Below are positions 15,146 through 15,503 of a stretch of DNA of 15,503 bases, in pieces; within the stretch, counting starts at the first letter, position 1, and every line of letters starts with the position of its first letter. Origin of the DNA: an uncultured Selenomonadales bacterium (GTDB lineage: Bacteria; Bacillota; Negativicutes; Selenomonadales; Selenomonadaceae); the NCBI GenBank assembly GCA_937915885.1, contig CALGGP010000353.1:1-15503 (forward strand), given 5' to 3'. A program made the position numbers and the translations under genes. The notes below the pieces were generated by a model. It was not told where the DNA came from. It worked only from the letters and a program-made list of their open reading frames with translations, and did not search any database.

Positions 15146-15164
15146 CCTCCGAAAAATTTTTCGG
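15146..15164 (-). promoter_or_regulatory. GT8 ribosome site with overlapping palindrome
   Basis: GGAGG (15150-15146) stands 9 nt before the TTG start. The perfect 16-bp palindrome CCGAAAAATTTTTCGG (15149-15164) overlaps its first two bases. In RNA it could fold as a 6-bp hairpin at the very 5' end of the message, partly masking the ribosome site. In DNA it could be an operator just downstream of the -10. No regulator is identifiable. Confidence 0.55.
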
Positions 15165-15167
15165 CTC

Positions 15168-15195
15168 ATTATATCATGTGACGGCAGTCTTTCAA
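15168..15195 (-). promoter_or_regulatory. Sigma-70-type promoter of the GT8-lptB-aroA-cmk operon
   Basis: On the minus strand TTGAAA (15195-15190) is followed after 16 bp by a perfect TATAAT (15173-15168). This gives a leader of about 25 nt before the TTG start. It is the clearest promoter in the window. Confidence 0.8.
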
Positions 15196-15234
15196 AAAAA
15201 TTTTTTCCCGCCCGAGGAAGAAGGGGGCAACGGA

Positions 15235-15327
15235 GTGACGGAATGAAGGGGCGCCGCCTGCGCTCCCGCCCGTCGATGTCGGCGCCCAAATGGTGGTGGT
15301 GGTTCCCACCCGCGCCGGCGGCGCCCG
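15235..15327 (+). repeat. Conserved intergenic module, copy 1
   Basis: This begins GTGACGGAATGAAGGGGCGC and ends with CCCACCCGCGCCGGCGGCGC plus CCG, matching 9431-9521 over its whole length. The inverted repeat is GGGCGCCG (15249-15256) with CGGCGCCC (15280-15287). It lies upstream of the GT8 promoter and points away from the gene. Its array continues to the window edge. Confidence 0.8.
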
Positions 15328-15503
15328 ATCTTTTTGAGATGTCGCCTACTGTGCGAGTCACCGCCGATTGTTCGAGCCGCCGTCGACTGTGCGGGCGCCG
15401 TCGACTGTGCGAGCCTCCGTCGACTGTGCGGGCGCCGTCGACTGTGCGGGCGCCGTCGACTGTTAGAGCCGCCGTCGACTGTTAGAGCCGCCGTCGACTG
15501 TTC
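15328..15503 (+). repeat. Intergenic tandem array, unit 18-19 bp, cut by the window end
   Basis: After a transitional stretch resembling one unit of the 39-bp array (CTTTTTGAGATGTCGCC), GTCGACTG recurs at 15382, 15400, 15419, 15437, 15455, 15474 and 15493. The two main forms are GTCGACTGTGCGGGCGCC (18 bp) and GTCGACTGTTAGAGCCGCC (19 bp). The array runs off the window, so its length is unknown. Confidence 0.88.

Noticed and set aside
15137..15361. A 75-codon N-terminal extension of the GT8 gene
   Set aside because: It would cross the promoter, the palindrome and the repeat module, and has no glycosyltransferase similarity. The TTG at 15136 has a proper ribosome site and matches the family start.

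Overview
All eight genes are on the minus strand, so transcription runs from high to low coordinates. The organism is probably a diderm Firmicute (Negativicutes, most likely a Selenomonadaceae-type anaerobe). Two things point there. An LPS-export ATPase (LptB) sits among envelope glycosyltransferases. The order flavoprotein (HI0933/BaiN) - aroA - cmk - plsC, as I recall it, is typical of that class. The placement is inference from gene content; no rRNA or other taxonomic marker is present.

Unit 1 (15195 to 9809): a good promoter drives a tightly coupled operon. It encodes a GT8 glycosyltransferase (TTG start), LptB, an FAD flavoprotein (TTG start), EPSP synthase (aroA) and CMP kinase (cmk). 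Junctions are 1-4 bp overlaps or short gaps. Between aroA and cmk lies a second, slightly different copy of the aroA 3' end, whose stop codon overlaps the cmk start. Eight of the nine differences between the two copies are silent, so both copies come from functional aroA alleles.

Unit 2 (9404 to 6497): plsC acyltransferase, an unassigned glycosyltransferase-like protein carrying a GYWLWKP motif, and a membrane-anchored DUF2939-like protein. Unit 3 (5914 to 14): a 1966-residue RTX-type repeat protein with eight beta-roll blocks and two inserted C-type lectin-like domains. It is probably exported and surface-located or released. The envelope theme (LPS export, glycosyltransferases, phospholipid synthesis, a lectin adhesin) runs through the window.

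The three intergenic gaps of more than 300 bp are not empty. Each carries a similar GC-rich module of about 80-90 bp with a conserved inverted repeat (GGGCGCCG ... CGGCGCCC). The module is followed, always on the same side, by an array of short tandem repeats whose unit differs by locus: 18-19 bp at 15380-15503, 38-39 bp at 9526-9748, and about 21 bp at 6015-6403. Modules lie at 15235-15327 (+), 9431-9521 (+) and 6404-6486 (-). The first ten bases of the window hint at a fourth just downstream of the RTX gene. I do not recognise this module-plus-array family. It is the best candidate here for something undescribed, although its function is unknown.

I see no tRNA, rRNA, CRISPR array, transposase, integrase or credible plus-strand gene.
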